Source: Pseudomonadota bacterium (GTDB taxonomy: Bacteria; Desulfobacterota; Desulfovibrionia; Desulfovibrionales; Desulfovibrionaceae). Taken from it: DNA of 64,000 nucleotides. How positions within the stretch are numbered: the stretch's first letter is position 1; each line of letters opens with the position of its first letter. The stretch is taken from the NCBI GenBank assembly GCA_023460395.1, contig JAEWQB010000020.1, positions 1 to 64,000 of the forward strand, written 5' to 3'. The translations under genes were made by a program, and so were the position numbers. The notes beneath the pieces are model-generated. The model was not told the DNA's origin. It worked only from the letters and a program-made list of their open reading frames with translations, and ran no database searches. Positions 19,572-30,241 of the stretch are shown here, piece after piece.

Positions 19572-21032
19572 ATGCCCCCTTCAAAGGGAAAATATGTGAC
19601 CGTTCCCACTCTGGCCCTCATGACTGTCGCGTCGGTCCTCAGTCTACGCGGCCTGCCACTCATGGCGGCGGAAGGGCTTTCCATGATCTTTTACATTCTG
19701 TTTGCCACCATTGTCTTTCTGCTGCCCGCTTCCATGGTTTCCGCAGAACTGGGCGGGGCCTTCGCCAAGGGACAGGGCGGCGTGTATACATGGGTGAAGG
19801 AAGCGTATGGCCCCCGCTGGGGATTCACCGCCATCTGGCTACAGTGGATACAAAACGTGGTGTGGTATCCCACAGTGCTTGGCTTTGCCGCCGCCTCTCT
19901 GGCGTATCTGTTTGCGAATCCCGCCTTGGCGCAGAGCGGACCCTACACCGGCACCGTAATCATTATTGTCTACGTATGCGCCACGTTTGTGGCGCTTAGC
20001 GGCTCCACTGCGGTAAACGCCGTCACCAAATATGGCGTGGTAATCGGCACATTAATACCTGCGGCCCTTGTCATTTTACTTGGCTTGTTGTGGGTAGATC
20101 AGGGCAACCCCATCGCCCTGCTTTCACAAAGCACGGTAGCCCACGAGCACGCGCACGTCCGGCTGTTCCCGCATATCACAGGATTGGGCAGTATCGCCTT
20201 TCTGGCAGGCATAGTGCTGCTGTTCGCAGGCGTGGAGGTACAAGCAGTGCAGGCGTCTGAAATGGAGAATCCAACCCGGGAATTCCCCGTTGCCATGCTC
20301 ATTGCCTCGCTGCTCATTGTACTGGTGTTTCTGCTCGGCTCCCTCGCCGTGGCTGCGGTCATTCCCTCTCATGAAATCAGCCTTACCGCCGGACTGATGC
20401 AGGCATTCACCGTTATGCTGGACAAATTCGGCATCGGCTTCCTCACGCCGGTTCTCGGATTATGCATGGCCTTCGGAGCCATAGGCAGTGTTATGTCGTG
20501 GGTGACTGGTCCCAGCCGGGGACTGCTGCAAACCGCGCGGGAAGGTGAAATGCCCCCCGCGCTGGCTAAAGTGAACAAAGCCGGTGCTCCCGTGGCCTTG
20601 CTGATTATCCAATGCGCTGTGGTGGTGGCGCTGGCCCTGCTGTATTTCGTCATGCGGGACGTGAGCGTGGCCTTCTTCATTCTTTCCGCCATGACTGCCA
20701 CCCTGTATCTCGCCATGTATATGTTTATGTTTGCCGCCGCCATCCGGTTGCGCATAACGCGCCCGGACCTGCCCCGCTCCTACAAGGTTCCCGGAGGACT
20801 ACCGGGAATGATCTGCATCGCGGGGTTAGGATTTTTAGGCGTGGCCTTCGCCTTTGTGGTGGGCTTCTTTCCCCCTTCCAGCCTACCTGTGGGCAATCCC
20901 GCTCTGTACGTCGGCCTTGTGGCAGCCGGGCTGATTCTGTTCACGGGCATGCCCCTGTTCATTCAATTTTTCAAAAAACCAAGCTGGAAACGTGTTGATG
21001 CCACTCCGACCAGCCAACCACACGGAGACTAG
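19572..21032 (+). CDS. gadC: Glutamate/GABA antiporter GadC (APC family)
   Basis: Inner-membrane exchanger that imports glutamate and exports GABA, completing proton consumption by GadB. The 486 residues form about twelve membrane segments with the APC-family start [20 protein letters not shown], the [19 protein letters not shown] block and [21 protein letters not shown] 19572 has GGAG upstream. The 84 residues of open frame before it are not GadC-like. The C-terminal tail after the last helix is short, so the pH plug known from E. coli GadC may be reduced. It is followed after two bases by gadB. Confidence 0.9.
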   Translation: MPPSKGKYVTVPTLALMTVASVLSLRGLPLMAAEGLSMIFYILFATIVFLLPASMVSAELGGAFAKGQGGVYTWVKEAYGPRWGFTAIWLQWIQNVVWYPTVLGFAAASLAYLFANPALAQSGPYTGTVIIIVYVCATFVALSGSTAVNAVTKYGVVIGTLIPAALVILLGLLWVDQGNPIALLSQSTVAHEHAHVRLFPHITGLGSIAFLAGIVLLFAGVEVQAVQASEMENPTREFPVAMLIASLLIVLVFLLGSLAVAAVIPSHEISLTAGLMQAFTVMLDKFGIGFLTPVLGLCMAFGAIGSVMSWVTGPSRGLLQTAREGEMPPALAKVNKAGAPVALLIIQCAVVVALALLYFVMRDVSVAFFILSAMTATLYLAMYMFMFAAAIRLRITRPDLPRSYKVPGGLPGMICIAGLGFLGVAFAFVVGFFPPSSLPVGNPALYVGLVAAGLILFTGMPLFIQFFKKPSWKRVDATPTSQPHGD

Positions 21033-21034
21033 CC

Positions 21035-22465
21035 ATGAGCGTAAAAAAAAGCACACTGCGAAACACCGTACTCGATGATACCTATGCCGCCAGCGATGTG
21101 GCGGGCGTTATGCCCCGCTACCAGATGCCGGAAAAAGAAAGCAAGGCCCGCGATGTGTATCAGGCAATCCACGACGAACTGATGCTGGACGGAAACTCCC
21201 GCCAGAATCTCGCCACGTTCTGCCAAACATGGGTTGATCCCGAAATCCGGCAGATCATGAACGAGTGTGTGGACAAAAACATGATCGATAAGGACGAGTA
21301 TCCGCAGACAGCGGAGTTGGAAACACGCTGCGTCCACATGCTGGCAAAACTGTGGAACTCTCCCGATGCCAAGGGCACATTGGGGTGTTCCACCACCGGC
21401 TCCAGCGAGGCAGCCATGCTGGGGGGCCTTTCCATGAAACGCCGCTGGACCAACACGCGAAAGGCCGCACGCAAGTCCACCGCCAAGCCGAATATGGTCT
21501 GCGGGCCGGTGCAGGTATGCTGGGAAAAATTCGCCCGGTACTGGGACGTGGAATTGCGGGAAATTCCCATGGAGAAAGACAGGCTCATCATGAACGCCGC
21601 TGAAGCGGTCAAACGGTGCGACGAAAACACTATCGGCGTCGTGCCCACGCTGGGCGTAACCTTTACCGGGCAGTATGAGCCGGTGCAGGAAGTCAGCAAC
21701 GCGCTGGATAAACTGCAAAAAGAAAAAGGCTGGGATATTCCCATCCATGTAGATGGAGCCAGCGGAGGCTTTCTGGCTCCCTTCATCGACCCCGCTCTCG
21801 TATGGGACTTCCGGCTTCCGCGCGTAAAGTCCATTAACGCGTCCGGTCACAAATTCGGTCTTGCTCCCTTGGGCGTAGGCTGGGTGGTCTGGCGGGAAAA
21901 AGCCGACCTTCCCGAAGACCTGATCTTCAACGTGAACTATCTTGGGGGCAACATGCCCACCTTCGCGCTGAATTTTTCACGCCCCGGCGGACAGATAATC
22001 GCCCAATACTACAATTTCCTGCGGTTAGGACGCGAGGGATACACCCGCATTCACCAAGCCTGCTACGAGACAGCCCGCTATTTGGGGCAGGCCATTTCCA
22101 AACTTGGCCCCTTTGAGGTTCTCTACAACGGGCAAGGCGGCATTCCCGCCCTTTGCTGGGCCTTCAAGCCCAAGGCAACGGTAAACTACAGCCTCTATGA
22201 TCTTTCAGACCGGCTGCGCTCGCGCGGCTGGCAGGTTCCCGCCTACTCCATGCCGGCACACCGTGAGGACTTAGTTGTCATGCGCGTGCTGGTGCGCCAC
22301 GGATTCAGCAGAGACATGGGTGAGTTGCTCGTTGAGGATATCAAGCGGGCCATGGATCATTTTACGGCGCATCCTGTACATACTCCGCTTTCTGAAACCG
22401 AAGCGGGCAGTTACAGCCATTCAGGCCGTGAGCCGAAAAAAGCGAAGAAGGCGTCTAAAAAATAG
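21035..22465 (+). CDS. gadB: Glutamate decarboxylase
   Basis: PLP enzyme converting glutamate to GABA and CO2 while consuming a cytoplasmic proton. The 476 residues include [20 protein letters not shown] near 128, [13 protein letters not shown] near 240 and the PLP lysine Lys273 in [14 protein letters not shown]. The length is close to E. coli GadB (466). The tail after the conserved end is a Lys-rich stretch (KKAKKASKK). It starts two bases after gadC, so one transcript makes both. The pair forms an acid-resistance module. Confidence 0.95.
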   Translation: MSVKKSTLRNTVLDDTYAASDVAGVMPRYQMPEKESKARDVYQAIHDELMLDGNSRQNLATFCQTWVDPEIRQIMNECVDKNMIDKDEYPQTAELETRCVHMLAKLWNSPDAKGTLGCSTTGSSEAAMLGGLSMKRRWTNTRKAARKSTAKPNMVCGPVQVCWEKFARYWDVELREIPMEKDRLIMNAAEAVKRCDENTIGVVPTLGVTFTGQYEPVQEVSNALDKLQKEKGWDIPIHVDGASGGFLAPFIDPALVWDFRLPRVKSINASGHKFGLAPLGVGWVVWREKADLPEDLIFNVNYLGGNMPTFALNFSRPGGQIIAQYYNFLRLGREGYTRIHQACYETARYLGQAISKLGPFEVLYNGQGGIPALCWAFKPKATVNYSLYDLSDRLRSRGWQVPAYSMPAHREDLVVMRVLVRHGFSRDMGELLVEDIKRAMDHFTAHPVHTPLSETEAGSYSHSGREPKKAKKASKK

Positions 22466-22560
22466 GCTAGCTGCCCGGCTTCGTCCTGCACACGACGCAG
22501 ACCGCGCTGGGTGCGGGTGACAAAGCAATCATCTGGGAATGACTGGGATGAATACGCATA

Positions 22561-22592
22561 GCGGGCGGGAAGACTCTTCCCGCCCGCCTTTG
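22561..22592 (+). terminator. Terminator downstream of gadB
   Basis: An 11-bp GC-rich stem (GCGGGCGGGAA and its complement, loop GACTC) is followed by an interrupted T stretch (CTTTGTTAT). Confidence 0.65.
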
Positions 22593-22697
22593 TTATGTAT
22601 CGTCGACTATCACCGCAACACGCGCCAAGCACAGGAAACGGCGCACATCCAAACATACACGCAGTTGGCAAACCCTGCCGAATGCGGACGAGTCCCG

Positions 22698-24686
22698 TCA
22701 GACGGATAACTCCGCCACGCGCTGCTCCGCAGCCTCCCAGCGCTCCAGCAGGGCGAGTTGCTCCTCTTCCATCTGCGTCAACCGTTCTGTGGCGGAAGCA
22801 AAACCCTGCGGATCGCGGCTGTAAAACGCGGGATCAGCCATAGCCGCCTCCAGCTCGCGCTGCTCCGTTTCCAGCGCTTCCAACTTCGCGGGCAGCGCGG
22901 TCAATTCTTTGCGCAGAGCGTCCAGTTCCCGCTGTTCATTAAACCCCAGCTTGCGCGGCTTACCGGAGCTATTTTGCGGGCTTGCCATCTGGTGGGTAGA
23001 CTCGTGGACAGCGGGAAGGGCTGGCGCCTCCGCTGCCTGCTCCCCGCCACCGGATTTCTTTTCCTGCTTGCTAACAGGACGCTGGCGCAGCCAATCGTCA
23101 TAACCGCCGACATATTCATGCACCCGCCCACCGCCTTCAAAGGCCAGCGTGGAGGTGACCACATTATTCAAAAATTCCCTGTCATGGCTGACCACCAGAA
23201 CCGTTCCCGTGTACTGCGCCAAAAGCTCTTCCAGCAAATCCAGTGTTTCCATATCCAAATCGTTGGTCGGTTCGTCAAAGACCAGCACATTGGAAGGTCG
23301 GGTAAACAGCCTGGCCAGTAGCAAGCGGTTGCGTTCTCCTCCAGAAAGCGAAGAGACAGACATATGCAACCGTTCCGGGTCAAATAAAAATTCTTTAAGA
23401 TAGCCCACCACGTGCTTGCGTCTGCCGTATATTTCTACCGTGTCATTCCCGTCGGCTACATTGTCACGGATGGAGCGCGTTTCATCCAGCTCATCCCGCA
23501 ACTGGTCAAAGTAGGCAACTTCAAGCCGTGTACCGTGGCGCACAGAGCCGGAGTCCGGTGTCAACTTCCCCAACAACAATTTGAGAAAGGTGGTTTTCCC
23601 CACGCCGTTAGGGCCAAGCAATCCTACTTTGTCACCCCGGCTGATAACAACCGAAACGTCGCGGATAACGGGCTGGCCCGCATCTGGATAGGTATAGGTG
23701 AGGTTTTGCGCCTCTACCACCAACTTACCGGACCGTTCCGCCTCCTGCACCTGCATGGAGACAGATCCCAGCCTGTCGCGGCGCTTGGCCCGTTCCTCGC
23801 GCAAAGCGATTAACTCACGCACACGCCCCATATTACGGGTTCGTCTGGCTTTAATTCCCTTGCGAATCCACACTTCTTCTTCCGCCAACTTCTGGTCCAG
23901 CCGCGACCATTCCTGCTGTTCGGCATGCAACTGGCCTTCCTTGCGCTCCAAAAACGTATCGTAATCGCACGACCAGTCCGCCAGATGGCCCCGGTCCAAT
24001 TCCACAATACGATTGGCTACCTTGCGCAAAAACATACGGTCATGGGTGATGAGTACCAGCGTGCGCACACGCCGGAGCAAAAATTCCTCCAACCAGTCTA
24101 TGGAATCTGTATCCAGATGGTTGGTTGGCTCGTCCAGCAACAGCACATCCGGTTGAGCAGCCAACGCACGGGCAAGCAGCACCCGCCGCTTCATACCACC
24201 AGAAAGCGTGTCAAAGTGAACGTCCTGCGGCAAGTGCAGGTGGTTGATTACGCTTTGCACAGTGCTGTGCAGCTCCCATCCGTTACCGTCATCCAGCACT
24301 TGCTGTGCCTCGCGCATGACGCGCTGCGCAGCCTCCGCCTCTGGGCCGGAGCTTTCCGATTCCAGTCGCAACGCCGCGTCATGATAGGCGGAGAGCGCTC
24401 TGCCCTCATCTCCCGCGCCTTCCGCGATAACAGAGTAAACCCGCCCGGCAATGTGCTGCGGCACGTCCTGCGGCAACATGCCCACGCGAATTCCCTGCTG
24501 CCGCGCCACATTTCCCGCATCCGGCTTCACATCGCCATGCATCAATTTAAGAAAAGTGGATTTCCCCGCTCCGTTGCGACCCAGCAGGCAAACCCGTTGC
24601 CCTTCTTCTATTTGCAAGCTCACCCCGGAGAGCAGTTGAGGGCCCGCCAGCGAAAGTGAAACATCATGAATACTTATCAGAGCCAT
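22698..24686 (-). CDS. uup: ABC-F ATPase, Uup type
   Basis: Soluble tandem ATPase of the ABC-F family that acts on ribosomes or DNA structure. The 662 residues hold two ABC modules: Walker A GRNGAGKSTFL near 36 with signature LSGGMKRRVLLARAL near 163, and GPNGVGKTTFL near 359 with LSGGERNRLLLARLF near 448. The linker between them is charged. A C-terminal coiled coil (about 590-662) is the hallmark that separates Uup from EttA. It stands alone, convergent with gadB. Confidence 0.9.
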   Translation of the reverse strand: MALISIHDVSLSLAGPQLLSGVSLQIEEGQRVCLLGRNGAGKSTFLKLMHGDVKPDAGNVARQQGIRVGMLPQDVPQHIAGRVYSVIAEGAGDEGRALSAYHDAALRLESESSGPEAEAAQRVMREAQQVLDDGNGWELHSTVQSVINHLHLPQDVHFDTLSGGMKRRVLLARALAAQPDVLLLDEPTNHLDTDSIDWLEEFLLRRVRTLVLITHDRMFLRKVANRIVELDRGHLADWSCDYDTFLERKEGQLHAEQQEWSRLDQKLAEEEVWIRKGIKARRTRNMGRVRELIALREERAKRRDRLGSVSMQVQEAERSGKLVVEAQNLTYTYPDAGQPVIRDVSVVISRGDKVGLLGPNGVGKTTFLKLLLGKLTPDSGSVRHGTRLEVAYFDQLRDELDETRSIRDNVADGNDTVEIYGRRKHVVGYLKEFLFDPERLHMSVSSLSGGERNRLLLARLFTRPSNVLVFDEPTNDLDMETLDLLEELLAQYTGTVLVVSHDREFLNNVVTSTLAFEGGGRVHEYVGGYDDWLRQRPVSKQEKKSGGGEQAAEAPALPAVHESTHQMASPQNSSGKPRKLGFNEQRELDALRKELTALPAKLEALETEQRELEAAMADPAFYSRDPQGFASATERLTQMEEEQLALLERWEAAEQRVAELSV

Positions 24687-24939
24687 ATGGCATTATCTCC
24701 CAATGATATCCCCTTACGGGTCTGGCGCAGGTTGTAGCCTTAGCGCCATGAAACGGCAAGCCGAAGTGTGGCAGTGACTATACCGCACATAAGTGAACAC
24801 TTACAAAACAGCTACAGACTGAAGAACCACTCGAAGATATTCTGGTTGCTTTTTATAGACCCTTTACTTTATATGCTAGGAGAAATGAATTGGCATATCC
24901 AATTCTCTATCCATGCCGACCCTCGCCAAGGACTGCATT

Positions 24940-26856
24940 ATGAAAACGTATCCCACTGGAATTTTGCCGGGTGTTATGTCTATCTTCTGTTCTTCTATCG
25001 TTTCAGGAGCCGTGGCATACGCACTTGATATCATACCTATGACATCTGGTATTGTTACACCATTGTTTATTACTGCATTTGGAACAACACTACTCTCAGG
25101 CATAGCACTCCATATACTGTATATCCGACCGATACACCGCCTGTGGACTATGGTGGAAACTGGAGCGGTGACACAGGACGACATTCCCCTGCCGCCACCT
25201 CTGCGCCGTATCGCGCAGGCGCTTGCCGCATTGCATGCCTTGCAGGAACTGAATGAGGCCAAATACGCGGCTTCCCTTGCCGCAGTGGCGGGTGAATATC
25301 CTTTTGTTCTGCTAGATACAGATGCCACCGTCACCCGGCTAGATAGCCGTGTTCCCACGCTGCTCGGCTTTGGCGATGCATCGGACCAGTTCGTCTGTGG
25401 CCCCGCCACCGCGTTGCTTTCTCCTCTGGGAGAAGCCGCAATCTCTCTGCCCGGTCAATGTTTGCGGGACAAACGCCCGCTCTCCGCCGAAGCGTCCGTC
25501 GTGCATCAGGGCAAGCCCCCCCGCCTCATTCACATTACCTGTTTGCCCTTGCAATCGGAAACAGGAAGTCTGCTCGGCGTCTGTCTCCGGTTGGAGGACC
25601 AGACGGAACAACGAGAGCAGGAGCGCGAGATTGTGGCAAAGAATGTACGGTCCGCCAGCATAGCGGACGAATCTCTTTCCGCAGCGCACGTACTGAATAG
25701 CGCGTCAGAAGATTTGGCGGAACGCATTCAAACAGCAAATGAAGGCGCGTCACAGCAACAATTCCGCACAACGGAAACCGCCACTGCGATGGAACAAATG
25801 AACGCCACGGTCAGTGAAGTGGCACGTAGTGCCAGCGAGGCTGCCAAGCTCGCGGCGGATACCCGGCAGCATTCTTCGCATGGTGCGGAGCGCATGCACG
25901 TACTGGAAACAGACGTGGACGCCGTGGGAAAAGTTATCTCCACGCTGGGAGAGCGGGTTTCGGAACTGGGCACACGCGCGGTGGATATCGGACAGGTGAT
26001 GAATGTCATCAACGACATTGCCGACCAGACAAATCTGCTGGCTCTCAACGCGGCTATTGAGGCCGCCCGCGCGGGAGATGCGGGACGCGGATTTGCCGTG
26101 GTGGCGGACGAAGTGCGCAAACTGGCGGAAAAGACAATGCATGCGACCAGCGAGGTAGGCAGTGTCATTCATTCCATTCAGGATAGCTCTTCCGCCGCTG
26201 TTGATGAAATGCAAAGCGTGCTGAAAGCTGTGCAGGAAGTGACAGACAGTGCCAAAGCCTCCGGCGTGGCACTAACAGAAATTGTCTCGCTGGCGGACCA
26301 GACAAGCCTTCAGGTGCAGTCCATCGCCACGGCTGCGGAAGAACAAGCCGCCACCTCGGAGCAGATTAATCGCGCCGTTGAGGAAATTACCCGCATTGCC
26401 GCGGAAACTATGCAGACCATGAATCTTGCGGCAACCGATGTGTTCAGTCTCGCCGGACGCGCCAGCGACCTCCAGCGGAGTGTCTCCCGGCTCCACCACA
26501 GCGACGAAGAAGCCCCGCACGACGCCTCTGGTCGCGCACTTCCCTGTTGGGAGCACAAACGGTGCGGCAGAGAAAAAGGCGGCACTAAGGAAGCTGAAAT
26601 GGGTATTTGCCCCGCATGGCCCGACCATGGGTTCAGCTGCGCCTCTGTGACGGGCACCTTCTGCGGCGGCAAGGTGCAGGAATCGTTTGCCAAAAAAATT
26701 GCCTCCTGCGCCAAGTGTGACTTCTTTAAAAGTCCTCACTATGACCGTGCAAGCGTGCATGGCGCGTTTGAAGCGTCCACCGGCGAAATTATGCCGCGTC
26801 CCATCTCCTCGCGAACAACGGGGCAAGGGCGCACGCAGAAACGCGCCTCGGTCTAG
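24940..26856 (+). CDS. Chemoreceptor with membrane anchor, PAS-like domain and Cys-rich C-terminal domain
   Basis: 638 residues. Two hydrophobic segments (about 7-30 and 38-62) have almost no periplasmic loop between them, so sensing is probably cytoplasmic or in the membrane. A PAS-like region (about 100-225) and the MCP signalling hairpin follow, with the conserved tip [20 protein letters not shown] near 360. After residue 525 comes a Cys-rich module ([32 protein letters not shown]) resembling the two-CW domain. The position where the second CW normally stands reads CAS. ATG 24940 is preferred because AAGGA precedes it, and the ATG at 24913 lacks a site. Confidence 0.85.
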   Translation: MKTYPTGILPGVMSIFCSSIVSGAVAYALDIIPMTSGIVTPLFITAFGTTLLSGIALHILYIRPIHRLWTMVETGAVTQDDIPLPPPLRRIAQALAALHALQELNEAKYAASLAAVAGEYPFVLLDTDATVTRLDSRVPTLLGFGDASDQFVCGPATALLSPLGEAAISLPGQCLRDKRPLSAEASVVHQGKPPRLIHITCLPLQSETGSLLGVCLRLEDQTEQREQEREIVAKNVRSASIADESLSAAHVLNSASEDLAERIQTANEGASQQQFRTTETATAMEQMNATVSEVARSASEAAKLAADTRQHSSHGAERMHVLETDVDAVGKVISTLGERVSELGTRAVDIGQVMNVINDIADQTNLLALNAAIEAARAGDAGRGFAVVADEVRKLAEKTMHATSEVGSVIHSIQDSSSAAVDEMQSVLKAVQEVTDSAKASGVALTEIVSLADQTSLQVQSIATAAEEQAATSEQINRAVEEITRIAAETMQTMNLAATDVFSLAGRASDLQRSVSRLHHSDEEAPHDASGRALPCWEHKRCGREKGGTKEAEMGICPAWPDHGFSCASVTGTFCGGKVQESFAKKIASCAKCDFFKSPHYDRASVHGAFEASTGEIMPRPISSRTTGQGRTQKRASV

Positions 26857-27029
26857 CCCTGCGCATACCGTCCATGAAAACGCGCTCCGGCAAACGGCTC
26901 ACGCAATGTGGTTGCGCCAACCGACGGGAACAGTTAGGGTAATTACTCTTCGCAGCGTTTCCGATTCGTCCACCCCTCTGAAGCCGAGCAGATTCCCCTT
27001 CACTGGGCACTTTCGCAAGGAGTTGATGA

Positions 27030-27410
27030 ATGAAACATACCGCCCTTACCGCATTCGTCGTTTGGCTTGAAGACCGCTCCGAAGCGGTGCGCACTCTTGA
27101 GACGCAGGCAAACTCCGCCCTGCATGAGGACGGAGATCAAATCCGTTACAAGCAGCTCATGCAGGAAAAGGCCAGCCTTCTGGCCCGGCTTGCGGACGAC
27201 GCCGCTCCCAGTGTGGCCCTGCTGCCCGAACACCTGCGGGGAACAGTAAGCGAAACACTGGGCCGCTTTTCCCGCAGCGCCGCTGTAGCCAAGCAAATAG
27301 GCTCGGTGTTCTACATGTCCGCATTGCTCTATCCCGAAGACCACGCTCCGGGCGGAAAAAACGACCTTGATGCCTTTGTAGACGCGTTGCGCTCGGCCTC
27401 CGAGGAGTAG
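27030..27410 (+). CDS. Conserved hypothetical protein, 126 residues
   Basis: Unrecognised. The protein is predicted mostly helical and acidic: the start TALTAFVVWLEDRSEAVRTLE is amphipathic, the middle is rich in Ala and Leu, and the end is DAFVDALRSASEE. There is no signal peptide, Cys cluster or membrane segment. AAGGAG lies eight bases before the ATG and base composition matches the neighbours, so it is probably a real gene. It lies 170 bases after the chemoreceptor on the same strand, with no terminator seen between. Confidence 0.6.
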   Translation: MKHTALTAFVVWLEDRSEAVRTLETQANSALHEDGDQIRYKQLMQEKASLLARLADDAAPSVALLPEHLRGTVSETLGRFSRSAAVAKQIGSVFYMSALLYPEDHAPGGKNDLDAFVDALRSASEE

Positions 27411-27589
27411 CCGCCCGCGAACCCTGCGCCACGGGAACCTGACAGCACTCCGGCGCTGCCATGCGACAGTCACGGGGTATAGCGGCACCCAACCGGGCTT
27501 TCTGTTCCCCTTACGCCACTCTCGCGGCACACCGAGGCACCCCGCATAAAAAATTGGCGGGACGCACGAAACACAAAAGGTACCAGCAC

Positions 27590-27620
27590 AAAAAAAGCCG
27601 GAAGGTTTCCCTTCCGGCTT
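27590..27620 (-). terminator. Terminator downstream of yajQ
   Basis: On the minus strand AAGCCGGAAGG and its exact complement enclose a four-base loop and are followed by T. It lies 30 bases after the yajQ stop. Confidence 0.85.
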
Positions 27621-27650
27621 CGTGTATACTCTGCCACACGCGGCTGCTCA

Positions 27651-28142
27651 TTATGACTTCATATTCACAAACTGAAGCGGCACGTCGTAGTCCCCTTCGC
27701 GCAGCAATGCGATAACATCCTGCAAATCATCAATTTTCTTTCCAGAAACCCGCACCTGATCGTCCTGAATGGCAGCTTGCACTTTAAGCTTGCTGGCTTT
27801 GATATCTTTAACGATCTTCTGCGCCTGCTCTTTGGCTATGCCCTCACGCACCTGCACGTCACGCTTTATCGCTCCCCGTGAGGTAGGCTCTATGGGCCGG
27901 AAATCCAAAACTTTCGGGTCCAGTTTCCGTTTGATGCAGTGGGTTTGCAGCATTTCCGCCACCGCCTTCATTTTCATCTCATCCGCTGTGACAATGCTGA
28001 CCCGCTTGTTCCCTTTGTCCAATGAAATCTCCGTCTGCGCTCCCCGGAAGTCGAAGCGGGTTTCCACCTCTTTCCTCACGTTGTTCACAGCGTTATCCAA
28101 TTCCTGCATGTCCACTTTATTTACAACGTCAAAAGACGGCAT
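27651..28142 (-). CDS. yajQ: YajQ family nucleotide-binding protein
   Basis: 163 residues collinear with YajQ, a small two-domain nucleotide-binding protein that binds cyclic di-GMP in some bacteria. It begins [19 protein letters not shown], has [14 protein letters not shown] near 32 and ends PLQFVNMKS. The start is ATG 28142 with GGAGG upstream. The longer frame adds 16 residues with no ribosome site. It is monocistronic, with a terminator after it. Confidence 0.95.
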   Translation of the reverse strand: MPSFDVVNKVDMQELDNAVNNVRKEVETRFDFRGAQTEISLDKGNKRVSIVTADEMKMKAVAEMLQTHCIKRKLDPKVLDFRPIEPTSRGAIKRDVQVREGIAKEQAQKIVKDIKASKLKVQAAIQDDQVRVSGKKIDDLQDVIALLREGDYDVPLQFVNMKS

Positions 28143-28516
28143 GGCATTTCCTCCGAAAAAAGCGAAAGGGATGATCGCACGGCAAAGCACTGCCTAGCGT
28201 AAGGTACTGACTATACCCGATGAATGACCGGGATTCAAGAGCGGGGGCGCTCCCTCTTTGGCAAGACACACTGTCGCCGCCACTGGTCGGCGCATGTGCG
28301 GGAGACAGCGCGGGGATTCATCGAGGCACCTCGCAGGGTCAGGCCGCGCTGTGCCAACCGCACGGGCAGCGGAATCATCCCAGCCATGTCCATCCAGACA
28401 TCCTACACGACGTTCTGTGGACGGCATGTGGACGGCTTGCGGGAGTTCTCGCGTAACATTCTACCCGACAGTCTGCCCGACGTCCTACTCGCCGTCCTAC
28501 CTGACGCCCTGCCCCC
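28143..28516. other. Non-coding region between yajQ and the helicase gene
   Basis: About 370 bases without a convincing gene. It holds the yajQ leader on the minus strand and, at its left-to-right end, the 12-bp tandem repeat described separately. Confidence 0.5.
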
Positions 28517-28517
28517 C
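28458..28517 (+). repeat. 12-bp tandem repeat, five degenerate units
   Basis: Five consecutive 12-mers: ATTCTACCCGAC, AGTCTGCCCGAC, GTCCTACTCGCC, GTCCTACCTGAC, GCCCTGCCCCCC. The array ends at the stop of the helicase gene. A related array lies in the rlmL-like gene at 39647-39706. Confidence 0.7.
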
Positions 28518-29983
28518 TACTCGGCGTCCTGCCCGTCAGTCTCTCTTCCGTTATCCAAAATGGGGCGGCGGGGTTTACGGGGAGCCGAAGGCTGTTTAGG
28601 CACAACATGCGAGGCGGGGCGCATTTCCTTACGCTCCGCGTCTTGCCGGATCGGTTCAGCTTGCCGGGCAGGGGGAAACACCGCCCGCGCACTGGGCGGA
28701 TTAAGCACCGGGGCTGGCGCGGGCTGCCGTGGGGGACGTTGGTTACGTAACGGCTCTTCCGGTTTCTGTTCCACCTGCACAGGGGCATGCACGCGGGCAA
28801 GCCGGGCGGGACGGGGCTGGCGGCGGAGCCTTGCCGGACGCGCATCCGGGCTGCGCTGTCCCTCGCTGTAGTCGAAGGCTGGCGCGAACTGACGCGACAG
28901 CCGGTCACCAACCACGCGTTCCAGTGTGCGCACCATAGGTTCATCTTCCGGGGTGACAAAGGTGATGGCCCAGCCTGTGCGCGAAGCGCGGCCCGTGCGG
29001 CCTATGCGGTGAATGCACGTATCCACAGTTGGCGGAAAATCAAAATTTACAACGTGTGAGACAGAAGAAATATCCAAGCCCCGCGCGGCAATATCCGTGG
29101 CAACCATAATGCGAAAGGTGCCCCGCCGGAATCCGTCCAGAGCAGCCTGTCTGCGGCGTTGCGACAAATTCCCCTGAAGACACGTGACCGCAAAGCCCAC
29201 CTTGCCCAGTTGCTGCCATAACCGGCGGGCGCCGTGCCGGGTGCGTGTGAATACCAGTAGCGACTCATATTCCAGTGACCGCAGCAACGTTTTGAGAAGC
29301 GGTGTTCTAAGATGCGCGGGCACCGGATACAGCGAGTGGGCCACAGTCGATGCGGGAAGCGCGGAAGCCACTTCCACCCGCACTGGGTGCCGCATGCAAT
29401 CATCCGCCAGCACGCGAACCGCCTCCGGCATGGTGGCGGAAAAAAGTAATGTCTGTCTTCGGGATGCGGTAAGACGAAGAATTTCGCGCAGATCCTCCAG
29501 AAATCCCATGTCGAACATCATATCCGCTTCGTCCAGCACCAGCGCCTCCACTTGCGAGAGGTCCACCGTGCCTTGCCGTACATGATCAAGCAATCTGCCG
29601 GGACAGGCCACCAGAAGCTCCGCTCCCGCTCGCATCTGCATGACCTGTCCATGGAACCCCACCCCGCCATAGATAACCGCGCTCCGCAACCGCAACCGGC
29701 GACCGAACATACGAATATCGTCGTGAATCTGACCCGCCAATTCCCGCGTGGGCGCGAGCACCAGCCCACGAACCACACCGCGCGGGCCTTCCAGCAGCCG
29801 GTCCAAGAGGGGGAGCGCGAAAGCCGCCGTCTTTCCCGTGCCGGTCTGCGCCAATCCAAGCACGTCCCGCCCTTCCAGTGCAGGAGGAATAGCCCGTTCC
29901 TGTATGGGCGTGGGCGTGTCAAACCCCTGTTCCGTCAGAGCCTCTTGCAGGCTGGGATGCAGGGGGAAAAGGGCAAAACTCAC
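28517..29983 (-). CDS. DEAD-box RNA helicase
   Basis: ATP-dependent RNA helicase of 488 residues. Seen in order: Q motif (FDTPTPIQERAIPP), motif I (AQTGTGKTAAF), PTREL, DEAD (LVLDEADMMFDMG), SAT (LFSATMP), TDIAARGLDIS and HRIGRTGRASR. The last 95 residues form a basic Pro/Arg-rich tail typical of RhlE-like proteins. The start is GTG 29983, with GGAG seven bases upstream. The open frame continues 100 codons further without helicase similarity. It stands alone on the minus strand. Confidence 0.92.
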   Translation of the reverse strand: MSFALFPLHPSLQEALTEQGFDTPTPIQERAIPPALEGRDVLGLAQTGTGKTAAFALPLLDRLLEGPRGVVRGLVLAPTRELAGQIHDDIRMFGRRLRLRSAVIYGGVGFHGQVMQMRAGAELLVACPGRLLDHVRQGTVDLSQVEALVLDEADMMFDMGFLEDLREILRLTASRRQTLLFSATMPEAVRVLADDCMRHPVRVEVASALPASTVAHSLYPVPAHLRTPLLKTLLRSLEYESLLVFTRTRHGARRLWQQLGKVGFAVTCLQGNLSQRRRQAALDGFRRGTFRIMVATDIAARGLDISSVSHVVNFDFPPTVDTCIHRIGRTGRASRTGWAITFVTPEDEPMVRTLERVVGDRLSRQFAPAFDYSEGQRSPDARPARLRRQPRPARLARVHAPVQVEQKPEEPLRNQRPPRQPAPAPVLNPPSARAVFPPARQAEPIRQDAERKEMRPASHVVPKQPSAPRKPRRPILDNGRETDGQDAE

Positions 29984-30241
29984 ATCTGGCTCCGATGCAA
30001 ACAGAACAAAACGACAGAACACCAAAACAGCGGCACAGCGGAATCTCCCGTGACAACGCCATGGTACCCGTCCCGCTCTGTTTCCGCAATGCACGAAGCT
30101 CCTGCTCTTCTGCTGATTACGCGGTACCGCCTCGCCCGCGAGAAACCACAGGAGTGCCTCCCCGCATGTCGGGCGGACTAGACAGCCACACCAAGAGTGT
30201 GGGAAACTTAGGCTTTGTTTCCCACAGACCGCAGGAGTAGC

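Noticed and set aside
28390..28540. CRISPR array
   Set aside because: The repeats are contiguous 12-mers without spacers, and no cas genes are in the window.
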